DNA from: Robiginitomaculum sp. | GTDB lineage: Bacteria > Pseudomonadota > Alphaproteobacteria > Caulobacterales > Maricaulaceae | Length of the DNA: 64,000 nt | Assembly: GCA_030949705.1 (NCBI GenBank) | Contig: JAUZSF010000022.1 | Span: forward strand, 1 to 64,000 | Direction: 5' to 3' | Shown: piece after piece, positions 48,216 to 57,014 of the stretch | Position numbering within the stretch: position 1 is the first letter of the stretch | Layout: every line of letters begins with the position of its first letter | Notes under the pieces: generated by a model | The model's database searches: none | What the model saw: the letters and a program-made list of their open reading frames with translations, nothing else | What the model was told of the DNA's origin: nothing | Made by a program: the position numbers and the translations under genes

Positions 48216-48995
48216 TTAAATTAGACCGGCCAGCGGGCTGGACGGGTCGGCATAGCGTTTTTTCGCCATACGCCCGGCCAGATAGGCCTCGCGCCCGGCA
48301 ATCACCGCATGTTTCATGGCGCGGGCCATGCGAATGGGGTCCTGGGCCTCGGCAATGGCGGTATTCATCAACACGCCATCACAGCCCAGTTCCATGGCTT
48401 CGGTGGCATCCGATGCGGTGCCCACCCCGGCATCCACAATCACCGGCACCGAAGATTGCTCAACAATCAGGCGAATATTGACCTTGTTCTGCAGGCCCAA
48501 ACCAGAACCAATGGGCGCGCCCAGCGGCATGATGGCGGCGCAGCCCAGGTCCTCCAGCTTGCGGGCAAAAACCGGATCATCCGAGCAATAGACCATCACG
48601 TCAAAGCCATCATCGATCAGCATTTTGGCGGCGCGCAGGGTCTCTTCCATATCGGGATAAAGATGTTTGGGGTCTGACAAGACTTCCAGCTTGACCAGCG
48701 ACCAGCCCCCGGCCTCGCGCGCCAGACGCAAGGTGCGCACCGCATCCTCGCCGGTAAAACACCCAGCCGTATTGGGCAGATACACCGTTTCCTTGGGGTT
48801 GATGAAATCCACCAGCATTGGTTCGTCCGGGTTCATCACATTCACCCGGCGCATGGCCACGGTGACCATTTCAGCACCCGAAGCCTTAAGGGCTGCCGCG
48901 TTTTGCGCATAATCCTTGTATTTACCGGTGCCAATAATCAGGCGCGACGTAAATTCCCGCCCGGCAATCACCAATGGTTTGTCCTGCATGGTCAT
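48216..48995 (-). CDS. thiG: Thiazole synthase ThiG
   Basis: TIM-barrel enzyme forming the thiazole phosphate of thiamine from DXP, ThiS-thiocarboxylate and dehydroglycine; 259 residues. The Schiff-base lysine is in 'LVKLEVLSD', with '[21 protein letters not shown]' (part) and '[14 protein letters not shown]'. Its ATG overlaps the thiS stop by four bases. No THI box lies upstream of the thiSG pair, unlike thiC. Confidence 0.96.
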   Translation of the reverse strand: MTMQDKPLVIAGREFTSRLIIGTGKYKDYAQNAAALKASGAEMVTVAMRRVNVMNPDEPMLVDFINPKETVYLPNTAGCFTGEDAVRTLRLAREAGGWSLVKLEVLSDPKHLYPDMEETLRAAKMLIDDGFDVMVYCSDDPVFARKLEDLGCAAIMPLGAPIGSGLGLQNKVNIRLIVEQSSVPVIVDAGVGTASDATEAMELGCDGVLMNTAIAEAQDPIRMARAMKHAVIAGREAYLAGRMAKKRYADPSSPLAGLI

Positions 48996-49192
48996 CCCCC
49001 GCCAATAAAGCGTACAATCTCGATCCGGTCGCCCTCTTGCAGAATCACTTCATCAAAGGTTGAGCGCGGAACGATGCAGAGATTGCGCTCTACCGCCACT
49101 TTGACAAGGGGGATTTTCAGCGCACCCAGCAAGGCGGTGATCGTGGTGCCGCTTTCGACCTCGTGGTCCTCGCCATTCAGGGTGATTTTCAT
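48992..49192 (-). CDS. thiS: Sulfur carrier protein ThiS
   Basis: Ubiquitin-like sulfur carrier, 66 residues, ending in the essential Gly-Gly ('FIGGG'; an extra Gly is present). Its C-terminal thiocarboxylate donates sulfur to ThiG. '[15 protein letters not shown]' and '[11 protein letters not shown]' are typical. I chose ATG 49192; an ATG four codons earlier is equally possible. No thiF or thiO is seen nearby. Confidence 0.93.
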   Translation of the reverse strand: MKITLNGEDHEVESGTTITALLGALKIPLVKVAVERNLCIVPRSTFDEVILQEGDRIEIVRFIGGG

Positions 49193-49292
49193 GGGGAGAG
49201 GCATATCCGTTTCGCCAATGCGCGACAATGGTTGTGAGTGCAAAAGACGCAAATGCTTGCCCCCTTCGCGCAATCCTCGTAAAACGCGCGCC

Positions 49293-49733
49293 ATGAGCAA
49301 AGCGCTATACATACTCAACGGCCCGAACCTCAATCGACTGGGAACCCGCGAACCAGACGTTTATGGCACGGAGACCCTGGGCGATATTGAAAAGGCTTGC
49401 GCCAAACTGGCAAGGGACGGCGGGCTAGACCTGGTCTTTCGCCAAACCAATGCCGAAGGCACGCTGGTGGATTATGTGCAAGAGGCTGCCGATGCGGCCT
49501 GCGCCCTGATACTCAATGCCGGGGCGTATACGCATACCTCGGTGGCCCTGCATGACGCCTTGCGTCTGGTCAATGTGCCGGTGATCGAGCTGCATTTATC
49601 CAATCCGGCGGCCCGCGAAGATTTTCGCCGTACCAATTATGTGGCCCCGGCGGCCACTGCCAGTATATGCGGTTTTGGTGCAATGGGATATGACATGGCC
49701 GTGACAGCGGCGCTAAGGCTCGTTAAAACCTGA
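49293..49733 (+). CDS. aroQ: 3-dehydroquinate dehydratase, type II
   Basis: Shikimate-pathway enzyme, 146 residues, dodecameric in the family. Active-site pieces: 'LNGPNLNRLGTREPDVYG' with the catalytic Tyr, 'NAGAYTHTSVALHDAL' and 'VIELHLSNPAAREDFR'. Start ATG 49293; a longer frame begins upstream on top of thiS and is not used. It is the first gene of a rightward run with accB, accC and aat, an order common in alphaproteobacteria. Confidence 0.96.
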   Translation: MSKALYILNGPNLNRLGTREPDVYGTETLGDIEKACAKLARDGGLDLVFRQTNAEGTLVDYVQEAADAACALILNAGAYTHTSVALHDALRLVNVPVIELHLSNPAAREDFRRTNYVAPAATASICGFGAMGYDMAVTAALRLVKT

Positions 49734-49760
49734 TCACACAATAACAACCGGAAACTCATT

Positions 49761-50270
49761 ATGGCAGCAGGCACAAAATCAGGCGCACGCGCATTGGGCA
49801 AAGGCGATCTGGCACTGATCCGCGAACTGGCGGATATTTTGCGCGATACGGATTTGAGCGAGATTGAAGTGGAGCGCGGGGACCTGAAACTGCGGGTCAG
49901 CCGCCAGATGGCGACGCAAATGGTTCATGCGGCCTTGCCCGCGGCGGCCACGCCTCCCGTAGAAACCAAATCGGCCTCCGCCACCATGGCCCCGGAAACC
50001 CCGGCCCCTGAAGCCGCCGTTGATTTCTCGGTCCATCCGGGGGCGGTACGCGCGCCCATGGTTGGCACCGCCTATCTGGCCCCCGAACCCGGGGCGACCC
50101 CCTTTGTCAAGGTTGGCGACACGGTCACTGAGGGCGATACCTTGTTGCTGATCGAAGCCATGAAGACGTTTAACCCCATTCTGGCCCCGCAATCGGGCAA
50201 AGTCATAGAAATCCTGGTTGATGATGGAGCACCGATCGAGTTTGATGAAACCCTGTTGGTGATCGCTTAA
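49761..50270 (+). CDS. accB: Biotin carboxyl carrier protein of acetyl-CoA carboxylase
   Basis: Carries biotin between AccC and the carboxyltransferase in the first step of fatty acid synthesis; 169 residues. N-terminal helix region 'LIRELADILRDTDLSEIEVERG' (part), an Ala/Pro linker, and the C-terminal biotinyl domain with the biotinylated lysine in 'LIEAMKTFNPI'. The accC start follows directly at 50271. Confidence 0.96.
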   Translation: MAAGTKSGARALGKGDLALIRELADILRDTDLSEIEVERGDLKLRVSRQMATQMVHAALPAAATPPVETKSASATMAPETPAPEAAVDFSVHPGAVRAPMVGTAYLAPEPGATPFVKVGDTVTEGDTLLLIEAMKTFNPILAPQSGKVIEILVDDGAPIEFDETLLVIA

Positions 50271-51618
50271 GTGTTCGAAAAAGTTCTCATCGCCAATCGC
50301 GGCGAAATTGCCCTACGTATTCATCGCGCCTGCCATGAAATGGGCATTGCCACCGTGGCCGTGCATTCCACCGCAGACCGGGATGCCAAGCATGTATTGC
50401 TGGCAGACGAAAGCGTGTGTATTGGCCCGCCTGCCCCGGCACAAAGCTATCTGAATGTGCCATCCATTATGGCCGCGGCGGAAATCACCGGGGCCGATGC
50501 GGTGCACCCGGGCTATGGTTTTTTGTCGGAAAATGCCCGTTTTGCCGAAATTGTCCAATCCCATGATTTGACCTTTATCGGCCCTTCGCCGGCGCACATC
50601 CGCCTGATGGGCGACAAGATCACCGCCAAGGCCGCCGTCAAGGAAGCCGGCATTCCCGTGGTGCCGGGCTCTGAAGGCGAAATCAGCGAGCCAGAAGATG
50701 CCATCGCCATTGCCCGCGAGGTGGGCTTCCCCCTGCTGGTCAAAGCCGCCTCCGGTGGCGGTGGTCGGGGCATGAAGCTGGCCCGCGAAGAAAACGAGCT
50801 GATTCAGGCCGTGCAAACGCCCGTGCCGAGGCCGCCGCCGCCTTTGGCGATGGCACGGTGTATCTGGAACGCTATCTGGAACAACCCCGCCATATCGAAG
50901 TACAGGTGGTTGCCGACAGCCATGGCAATGTGGTGCATCTGGGCGAACGGGATTGTTCGCTGCAACGGCGCAACCAGAAAGTGCTGGAAGAGGCCCCCTC
51001 TCTCCTGCCTTGAATCAGGCACAGCGCGAAGAGATTGGCAGCATTGTCAGCACCGCCATCAAACGCATTGGCTATCTTGGCGTTGGTACCATTGAGTTTT
51101 TGTACGAAAATGGTGAGTTCTTTTTTATTGAAATGAACACCCGCCTTCAGGTGGAACACCCGGTAACCGAAATGGTGACCAGCGTTGATCTGGTGCGCGA
51201 ACAAATCGCCATTGCCGCCGGCGAGCCGCTTTCCTTTACCCAGGAGGATGTACGCTTTAGCGGCTGTGCCATTGAATGTCGCATCAATGCCGAACACCCG
51301 CGCACCTTTGTGCCCTCGCCGGGGAAAGTACGCGAGTTTCACCCTCCGGGTGGTCTGGGTGTGCGCCTCGATTCGGCGGTTTATTCCGGTTATTCCATCC
51401 CGCCTTATTATGACAGCCTGATTGGCAAATTGATTGTCCATGGGGCTTGCCGCAAAGATGCCCTGCGCCGGCTTTCGCGCTCGCTGGATGAATTGGTGGT
51501 GACCGGCATTGAAACCACCTTGCCGTTGTTTCAGGACCTTCTGAAAAATGAGGACTTCCAAAAAGGCGATTATCATATTCACTGGCTGGAAGAGTGGCTG
51601 GCCGAGCATGACGGGTAA
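50271..51618 (+). CDS. accC: Biotin carboxylase AccC, two frameshifts
   Basis: ATP-grasp enzyme that carboxylates biotin on AccB. The protein is spread over three frames. N-terminal part to about 50819: '[18 protein letters not shown]', '[13 protein letters not shown]'. Middle part in another frame: '[21 protein letters not shown]' (part) to about 51000. C-terminal part from there to 51618: '[20 protein letters not shown]' (part), '[11 protein letters not shown]'. A missing G after base 50819 and a doubled CT in the run 50998-51005 explain the breaks and restore about 447 residues. I treat both as sequence errors. GTG start immediately after accB. Confidence 0.93.
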
Positions 51619-51621
51619 GGC

Positions 51622-52273
51622 GTGCCGGGCGTATTAGGACCAGACGAGCTTCTTGATCTCTATGCCCGGGGCCTGTTTCCCATGGCCGATGGTCGTGAAG
51701 ACACACGCGCCGCCATTGTTGATCCGCCCATGCGGGGTATTTTGCCCTTGCACGCCTTGCACATACCTCGCCGCCTGCGCCGATCCGTGCGCCAGGACAT
51801 ATACGAGGTGCGCGTCGATACGGCCTTTGGCGGCGTGGTCAATGCCTGCGCCGCCCCCGCCCCGGAACGCGAAGATACCTGGATTAGCCATGGTATTGAA
51901 TATCTTTATTGTGCACTTTTTACCCAGGGGGCTGCCCATTCGGTAGAGTGCTGGGACGATGACGAGTTGGTTGGTGGCCTTTACGGGGTGCATTTGGGCG
52001 GTGCCTTTTTTTGGCGAAAGCATGTTTTCCACGGCGCGCGATGCCTCCAAAATAGCCCTTGTTCATTTGTGCGCCCGGCTTAGTCAGGGCGGCTTTTCCT
52101 TGCTGGATACGCAGTTCCTGACCGATCATCTGGCGCAATTTGGTGCGCAGGAAATTACCCGTGCTGACTATCATAAACGCTTGCAACAGGCCCTGAAACA
52201 AAAGGGCGACTTTATGGCCCTTCCGGTTTCCATTTCGGGTAAAATGGCTCTGGAAATTCTGGAGGCGCGATAG
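51622..52273 (+). CDS. aat: Leucyl/phenylalanyl-tRNA-protein transferase, frameshifted
   Basis: Adds Leu or Phe to the N-terminus of proteins with N-terminal Arg/Lys, marking them for ClpAP (N-degron pathway). N-terminal part (51622 to about 52010): '[18 protein letters not shown]', '[16 protein letters not shown]', '[16 protein letters not shown]'; C-terminal part: '[20 protein letters not shown]', '[19 protein letters not shown]'. The join is a T7 run at 52006-52012 where T6 restores '[11 protein letters not shown]'. I infer an error. Start GTG at 51622, just after accC. Confidence 0.9.
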
Positions 52274-52333
52274 GGGGGGCAAATGAGGTTTCTTCGTTTG
52301 TACATCAGGATGAGGGTATAGTTTTTTAGGGCT

Positions 52334-52356
52334 CCCGGGCGAAGACCCGGGATCCA
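52334..52356 (+). repeat. Dispersed palindromic repeat CCCGGGCGAAGACCCGGG, copy 1
   Basis: CCCGGGCGAAGACCCGGG followed by ATCCA; identical unit at 52589-52611. Confidence 0.85.
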
Positions 52357-52471
52357 AACAGTGCTTCTCTCTTGCTGTAGCTTTTTCTGTCTCTTGTCCT
52401 CCATCCTTCAAGGCTCCCCCCGGATTAAGTCCGGGGTTCGCACCTCAGGATGAGGTCTGCATAGTATTCTC

Positions 52472-52521
52472 CACCTCATGCTGAGGTGCGTAGCCCTTTC
52501 TAGGGCGAAGCCTCGAAGCAT
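52472..52521 (+). repeat. CACCTCATGCTGAGGTG-type dispersed repeat
   Basis: Hairpin CACCTCA-TG-CTGAGGTG followed by CGTAGCCC...GGGCGAAGCCTCGAAGCA, a common alphaproteobacterial intergenic repeat pattern. A shorter CACCTCAGGATGAGGT copy lies at 52441-52456. Confidence 0.75.
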
Positions 52522-52582
52522 TAATATCAATAATATACCCTACCAGCGCCGATGTTGGATAAGGTTTTATTATTCTCAACGG

Positions 52583-52674
52583 TGTCATCCCGGGCGAAGA
52601 CCCGGGATCCATGGTGAAGCCTTACATAAATGGATGTGCATAATGGACCCCGGGTCTTCGCCCGGGGTGACATC
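52583..52674. repeat. Inverted pair of the CCCGGGCGAAGACCCGGG repeat
   Basis: A forward copy (52583-52611, TGTCATCCCGGGCGAAGACC...) and an inverted copy (52644-52674, ...GGTCTTCGCCCGGGGTGACAT) flank about 32 bases, forming a potential long cruciform. Confidence 0.85.
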
Positions 52675-52896
52675 AGGGATTTATCCCCCACATAGACAAC
52701 CCAAGGGTCAATAAGGGGCATCACTTACCCCTTGGACACCCTGCAATTACCCCTTAATGGCCCCTAAAATTTGCAAAACAGACCCTGAAACGTCCCTCAT
52801 TTACCCCTGATTGCCCCTCACCACCCCTAACAAAAACGGGGATAAAACGGGGTTATCCTCACCAGGGCAAAATAACTTAAACTGGACCAATTTGAA

Positions 52897-53280
52897 TCAG
52901 GAAACGGGAAGGTAATCACGGGTGCCGTTGGAATAGGTAATCAGCAATTCCACGTCCGTTTTATTATTAGTGTTGTCAACGGAGTGAGCTATTCCTTTGG
53001 GTACAAAAATTGTTTCTCCGGATTGAAGCACAGCCGTATCATTGCCCAAGACTACTATGCACTTTCCAATGATTACACTGATTGCTTCATGACAAAGAGT
53101 GTGTCTGTGGCGATCTGAACACTGGCCATGGCGTACAATCATGCGGGCAAGTGAAAACCCGGGATTCTCATGATTTACATCATCTATTAACCAATCCATG
53201 CGGCCCCAGTCATATATGACTGTACGCGCGGTTTCAGCCTTTGCAGTCAAGTACCCAGACATCATAAATCGGGTGTTCAA
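52897..53280 (-). CDS. Cupin-domain protein
   Basis: Single-domain cupin, up to 127 residues, with metal-type motifs 'SDRHRHTLCHEAISVIIGK' and 'QSGETIFVPKGIAHSVDN', resembling mannose-6-phosphate isomerase type II-like or polyketide-synthesis cupins. No substrate can be named. The frame is open to 53280 within DUF2155, but ATG 53199 would give a 100-residue protein with no overlap and lies 8 bases after a perfect palindrome (53207-53222). I leave the longer form as coordinates and note that the shorter is at least as likely. Transcribed leftward with DUF2155. Confidence 0.75.
   Translation of the reverse strand: MNTRFMMSGYLTAKAETARTVIYDWGRMDWLIDDVNHENPGFSLARMIVRHGQCSDRHRHTLCHEAISVIIGKCIVVLGNDTAVLQSGETIFVPKGIAHSVDNTNNKTDVELLITYSNGTRDYLPVS
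53207..53222. promoter_or_regulatory. Perfect 16-bp palindrome upstream of the cupin start
   Basis: CAGTCATATATGACTG is a perfect palindrome, eight bases before ATG 53199 (minus strand) of the cupin gene and inside the 27-codon stretch that would be coding if the long start were used. Possible operator or transcription boundary. Confidence 0.35.
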
Positions 53281-53647
53281 GGGCGTTCAGAGCCGGGTTG
53301 GAGGCAAACATCCAGCCGGAGAAAATCTCCTCGCCTTCGGTTTCCTTGCCAGCGCCATCCGTGCGCCGGTCTTTGATATTCATAAAGACATAGACTTCGG
53401 GTTTTTCTTCGGGCGGGGTTTTGCGGCAATAATTAACGGTAATGCTCAGCGTGCCGAACTGTACCGTGGTATTGATGGGGGCCTCGAAATCGCGGGTTTC
53501 GGCGCTGATCTTGTCCAGACCACGCAACACCGCCACGCTACCGGCACGCGAAGACAACAAATCCCGGCCAGACTCCGAGCGTGCATCCTGCGCCATGGTC
53601 GCAGACGTAAAGAAGAAGGCAAAAAGCGTGAACAGAATAATGCGCAT
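53234..53647 (-). CDS. DUF2155 secreted protein
   Basis: Conserved alphaproteobacterial periplasmic protein of unknown function, 137 residues. Signal peptide 'IILFTLFAFFFTSATMA'; then 'AVLRGLDKISAETRDFEAPI', 'FGTLSITVNYCRKTPPEE' and 'FSGWMFASNPALNALEHPIYDVWVLDC' (part), with one Cys near each end that could pair. I chose ATG 53647, six bases after AGG; an ATG at 53662 is also possible. The gene neighbourhood with mlaD and NDUFA12 is conserved. Confidence 0.88.
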   Translation of the reverse strand: MRIILFTLFAFFFTSATMAQDARSESGRDLLSSRAGSVAVLRGLDKISAETRDFEAPINTTVQFGTLSITVNYCRKTPPEEKPEVYVFMNIKDRRTDGAGKETEGEEIFSGWMFASNPALNALEHPIYDVWVLDCKG

Positions 53648-53678
53648 AAGCCTGTATATCATATACTATGTGACGTGA

Positions 53679-54146
53679 TTATGGCGTCGATTGAGCGGGT
53701 TCAGTTGATGATTTTCCAGCAAACTGCCCCAGAAGAGTTAATAAGTCCACTGCCCCTTGCGTAAAATCGAACTCATCGCCGGGGGCCAGCAATTCTTCTT
53801 CGGCACCTGGATCAATGGAAATATAGGCAGAGCCCAACAGGCCATCGGTGGTGATGCGGGCCACGGAGTCCTCGGGTACCGGTATGCCGGCATGGATACT
53901 CATATCCACCCGGGCATCATAGGTTTTGGTGTCCAGAGAAATATTGCTGATCACACCGACTTTCACACCGGCCATGCGAACGTCCGAGCCGGCATTAACC
54001 CCGCCGATCGAGCCAAATTTAGCTGTCAGCGTATAATCATCGCGGTTCTGGCCTTCGCCAACGGTTTGCATGGCGTAGACCACAAAAAAACCAGCCGCGA
54101 TCAGAACCAGCAGGCCAACCAGTGTTTCGACAAGCTGGTCACGCAT
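53679..54146 (-). CDS. mlaD: MlaD-like phospholipid-transport lipid-binding protein
   Basis: Periplasmic mammalian-cell-entry (MCE) domain protein, 155 residues, anchored by an N-terminal helix ('LVGLLVLIAAGFFVVYAM'). The MCE domain includes 'YTLTAKFGSIGGVNAGSDVRMAGVKVG' (part) and 'TDGLLGSAYISIDPGAEEE'. In E. coli MlaD carries phospholipids between membranes for the MlaFEDB transporter. The other subunits are not in the window. It overlaps the NDUFA12 stop and is part of a leftward run. Confidence 0.92.
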   Translation of the reverse strand: MRDQLVETLVGLLVLIAAGFFVVYAMQTVGEGQNRDDYTLTAKFGSIGGVNAGSDVRMAGVKVGVISNISLDTKTYDARVDMSIHAGIPVPEDSVARITTDGLLGSAYISIDPGAEEELLAPGDEFDFTQGAVDLLTLLGQFAGKSSTEPAQSTP

Positions 54147-54568
54147 CAGGGTTTGGCTCCATCCTGTGCACTGGCTGGTGTCCAGGCCTCATAATCACCG
54201 GTGGCATGGGGACGGTGACCGCCTTTGGCCAGAGATCCCTGAGGATGCCAGGCATAAATGGTGCCGGTCAGATTGGGTTGGTGATCCTTTTCCCAATCTT
54301 TGCGCGCCAACGGCGACACAGTTGGCGGATTTTCAAAGGTGTGGTGCAACCAGCCATGCCATTCTGTCGGCACGCGCGACGCATCGGCATAGCCTTTATA
54401 GACTACCCAACGGCGCTTTTGATTATAAATGCCGGGTTTCTTTTCCTCGTAATACACATTGCCAAAATCATCTTCGCCGACTTTGACGCCGTGTTTGAAA
54501 ATGGTGAACAAGGTGCCAAGGGTTGCCCCATCCCACCAGGCAAACAGTCTTTTGATGAAGAGTAGCAT
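54146..54568 (-). CDS. NADH:ubiquinone oxidoreductase subunit NDUFA12-like
   Basis: Accessory subunit of respiratory complex I found in alphaproteobacteria and mitochondria (B17.2), 140 residues. Pattern 'GTLFTIFKHGVKVGEDDFGNVYYEEK' (part), 'RWVVYKGYADASRVPTEWHGWLHH' (part) and 'PNLTGTIYAWHPQGSL'. The N-terminus follows a hairpin that covers the ribosome site. Confidence 0.93.
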   Translation of the reverse strand: MLLFIKRLFAWWDGATLGTLFTIFKHGVKVGEDDFGNVYYEEKKPGIYNQKRRWVVYKGYADASRVPTEWHGWLHHTFENPPTVSPLARKDWEKDHQPNLTGTIYAWHPQGSLAKGGHRPHATGDYEAWTPASAQDGAKP

Positions 54569-54576
54569 GATCAGAT

Positions 54577-54598
54577 TCGCCTCACTTATCTGAGGCGA
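54577..54598 (-). promoter_or_regulatory. Hairpin over the NDUFA12 ribosome-binding site
   Basis: A perfect 8-bp stem TCGCCTCA / TGAGGCGA (54577-54584, 54591-54598) with a six-base loop. On the minus strand its distal arm TGAGGCGA is the best ribosome-site candidate for ATG 54568. A second small hairpin (GGTGA/TCACC, 54629-54641) precedes it, just after recO. Confidence 0.35.
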
Positions 54599-54643
54599 CT
54601 ATGGCGCTTCCGGCGGCCAAGGTCCAGAGGTGAAAATCACCTG

Positions 54644-55375
54644 TTATAAATGCCCAGCCCTGTCCAGACGTTCGATCATTCGGGTTCGTGCTTCGGGCAA
54701 AACCTTGTCGATTGGCCATAATACACGGCGTTCCAGAAAATAACCGGTCAGGTCCAGCCCGGCGCGCACATCACCGCTTTGGGGTGCCAGGGGTTCTGTT
54801 CGCAAAAAGCCAGGCAAAGACAATAACTTGTCCAGGTATGGTTCGGCGGCCTCGGCGCTGACGGCCTGGCCGCTTCGGGGGCTGACATGGGTAAGGTTTT
54901 CAGCAGTACCCGTGGCGGCACAGCGATCCAGTTGCAAACCATACCCCAGCTCGCGCAAAACACCGGCTTCCCAGCGCACATAAAGGGCCGGCCATATATT
55001 GATGTCGTGCATTTGCGAAATCAGGACATCAAAGGCCTCGTAAATGCGTGGTTGCGCCACGCGCTCCGGCAGGGTCAGACAGGCCATGGCACAGGCAGAA
55101 CCAAGGCCGGCCAAGGCCAAAGGGTCATCAAAAAGCGCCGGGGCGCGGGCCTCTATGGCCTCAAAACTGAAGGTGCCCAAATGTTCTGACAGGCGGGCAC
55201 GCCAGTGAACATCCAGAACATTACCGGGTTGCAATACCCCGCGCAGACGTTTGCCCGAGGCCCCACGGACCAGACCCGCATGGCGGCCATGATCAGCGCT
55301 GAGCACTTCGACAATGGCGCTGGTTTCCCCATGGGGGTGCACCATCAAAACAATGGCGCGGTCTTGCCATTCCAT
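54644..55375 (-). CDS. recO: DNA repair protein RecO
   Basis: Recombination mediator that helps load RecA on gaps, 243 residues. The N-terminal OB fold ('RAIVLMVHPHGETSAIVEVLSADHGRHAGLVRG' in part) and the helical zinc-like C-terminal domain ('VRWEAGVLRELGYGLQLDRCA') are visible. ATG 55375 coincides with the era stop, the last cistron of the long operon. Confidence 0.93.
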   Translation of the reverse strand: MEWQDRAIVLMVHPHGETSAIVEVLSADHGRHAGLVRGASGKRLRGVLQPGNVLDVHWRARLSEHLGTFSFEAIEARAPALFDDPLALAGLGSACAMACLTLPERVAQPRIYEAFDVLISQMHDINIWPALYVRWEAGVLRELGYGLQLDRCAATGTAENLTHVSPRSGQAVSAEAAEPYLDKLLSLPGFLRTEPLAPQSGDVRAGLDLTGYFLERRVLWPIDKVLPEARTRMIERLDRAGHL

Positions 55376-56325
55376 CAGTCCAGTTCCAAGCCAAAGATAG
55401 CAAGGTGCGCGGGATCCCGCGACCAGTTCTCGCGGACTTTGACATGCAGGAACAAATGCACCTTGCGATCAAACATGTGCGATAATTCCTGTCGGGCGGC
55501 GGCGCCGATGGCCTTGATCACCTGACCGCCTTTGCCAAGCACGATTTTGCGCTGGCTTTCGCGCTGTACACAAATCACCTGGCCGATGCGCACCGCGCCA
55601 TTGCGGTGCTCTTCCCAGGTTTCGGTCTCTACACTGGCCGCATAGGGCAATTCTTCGTGAACTCGTAACATCAGCTTTTCGCGGGTCACCTCGGCGGCCA
55701 GCAGACGCGAAGGCAGGTCCGCGATCTGGTCTGCCGGATAATGCCAGGGACTGGGGGGCATGGCTGCCGCCAGGGATGATTTTAGCGTCTTTAGCCCAGA
55801 ACCCTTACTGGCGCTTATCATGAAAGTTTCACCATAACGCCCTGTATTTTCGAAATGTTTTGCCAGTTTCAGCAAGTCTTCCTTGGGCATCAGATCAATT
55901 TTGTTCAGCGCCAGATCTGCTTTCAAATTATGGGTTTTGAGCCCCTCAATAATGCGCTCAACATCCTTGAATGCCAATTGATCCTGGGCCTTGGCCTCAT
56001 TGCCATTCAAAACCCTGGCAAAGGCCGGGGCATCAATCAAATGCACGATTTTATCGGCTTCGGCAGCACCATTCCAGGCGGCCTGTACCATGGCCCGGTC
56101 CAAGGCCCGTTTAGGGGAAAAAATGCCGGGGGTGTCGACCAATATGATCTGACTTTGTCCCGCCACCAGAACGCCGCGCACATTAAAGCGTGTGGTCTGC
56201 ACCTTGTGGGTAACAATAGAGACCTTGGCCCCGACCAATGTGTTGACCAAAGTGGATTTACCCGCATTGGGCGCGCCAATAATAGCCGCAAAGCCGCATC
56301 GGGGTTGTTGGGCCGTATCGGTCAT
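55375..56325 (-). CDS. era: Ribosome assembly GTPase Era
   Basis: GTPase for 30S maturation, 316 residues. G1 'GAPNAGKSTLVN', G3 'DTPGIFS', G4 'NKIDLM'; the KH domain at the end has 'ERESQRKIVLGKGGQVIKAIG' (part). Overlaps rnc by four bases upstream. Confidence 0.95.
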   Translation of the reverse strand: MTDTAQQPRCGFAAIIGAPNAGKSTLVNTLVGAKVSIVTHKVQTTRFNVRGVLVAGQSQIILVDTPGIFSPKRALDRAMVQAAWNGAAEADKIVHLIDAPAFARVLNGNEAKAQDQLAFKDVERIIEGLKTHNLKADLALNKIDLMPKEDLLKLAKHFENTGRYGETFMISASKGSGLKTLKSSLAAAMPPSPWHYPADQIADLPSRLLAAEVTREKLMLRVHEELPYAASVETETWEEHRNGAVRIGQVICVQRESQRKIVLGKGGQVIKAIGAAARQELSHMFDRKVHLFLHVKVRENWSRDPAHLAIFGLELD

Positions 56326-57014
56326 ATTTTTGTTCGCATTTTCAATAGATTACGCGCAGCCTCTCGTTCGGCTTCCTGTTTGTTGCGAGCCTTTCCCTGG
56401 GCGCTCAGTCCCCCGGCTTTGACCTCGATCAGGAATTCCGGCGCATGATCCGGGCCGGAACGTTGCAACAAGGTATAGTGTGGCAAGGCATCGCCTTTGC
56501 CTTGTGCCCATTCCTGGATCTGGCTCTTGGGGTCGGGTTTGGCACCGCCAGCATTTTCCAGCTCCCCTTTCCAGAAAGTGGTAAAAAACTGCTTTGCTGC
56601 CTCCAGCCCGCCATCCAGGTAGAGGGCCGCCAACATAGCCTCGCAGGCATCGCCCAGTATTTTGGTTTTATCACGCCCGCCACTTTTTTCTTCTGATTTG
56701 GAGAGCCATAAGACCTTGCCAATTTCGGCGCGCCTTGCCGCCCGGGCACAGGTTTCCTTGCGCACCAGTTCGTTCAAACGCGGGGCCATTTCCCCTTCTT
56801 CAAAGCGTTGGTCTGCATCATATAAGAATGCCGATGCCAATAACCCCAGTACCCGGTCACCCAGAAATTCCAGCCGTTCGTTATCAGGAACAATATTGCG
56901 CCCATCGCCATAGCTGGAATGGGTCAACGCCCGACGCAAGAGATCCTTGTTCTTGAATTGATAGCCAAGATGGCGCTCAAAAGCGGCCATCGCATCAGAG
57001 GTCGGTTCAGTCAC
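56322..57014 (-). CDS. rnc: Ribonuclease III
   Basis: Double-strand RNA endonuclease that processes rRNA, 230 residues. Catalytic motif 'NERLEFLGDRVLGLLAS' and second metal Asp/Glu in 'LGDACEAMLAALYLDGG'; the dsRNA-binding domain is at the end ('SQIQEWAQGKGDALPHYTLL' in part). I chose GTG 57014, overlapping the lepB TGA by four bases; longer frames up to 57068 run inside lepB. Confidence 0.94.
   Translation of the reverse strand: MTEPTSDAMAAFERHLGYQFKNKDLLRRALTHSSYGDGRNIVPDNERLEFLGDRVLGLLASAFLYDADQRFEEGEMAPRLNELVRKETCARAARRAEIGKVLWLSKSEEKSGGRDKTKILGDACEAMLAALYLDGGLEAAKQFFTTFWKGELENAGGAKPDPKSQIQEWAQGKGDALPHYTLLQRSGPDHAPEFLIEVKAGGLSAQGKARNKQEAEREAARNLLKMRTKI

Larger units (their letters stand above)
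52274..52896. other. Gene-free repeat region
   Basis: No coding region supported. It contains two copies and one inverted copy of a GC-rich unit (see repeats), a CCCCCGGATTAAGTCCGGGG palindrome at about 52416-52435, and then at 52725-52860 a C-rich tract with six CCCCT words at short spacing, ending with two CGGGG words. Confidence 0.6.

Noticed and set aside
52274-52896. A CRISPR array in the repeat region
   Set aside because: Repeats are three to four units with different spacing and inverted orientation; no regular repeat-spacer pattern and no cas genes.
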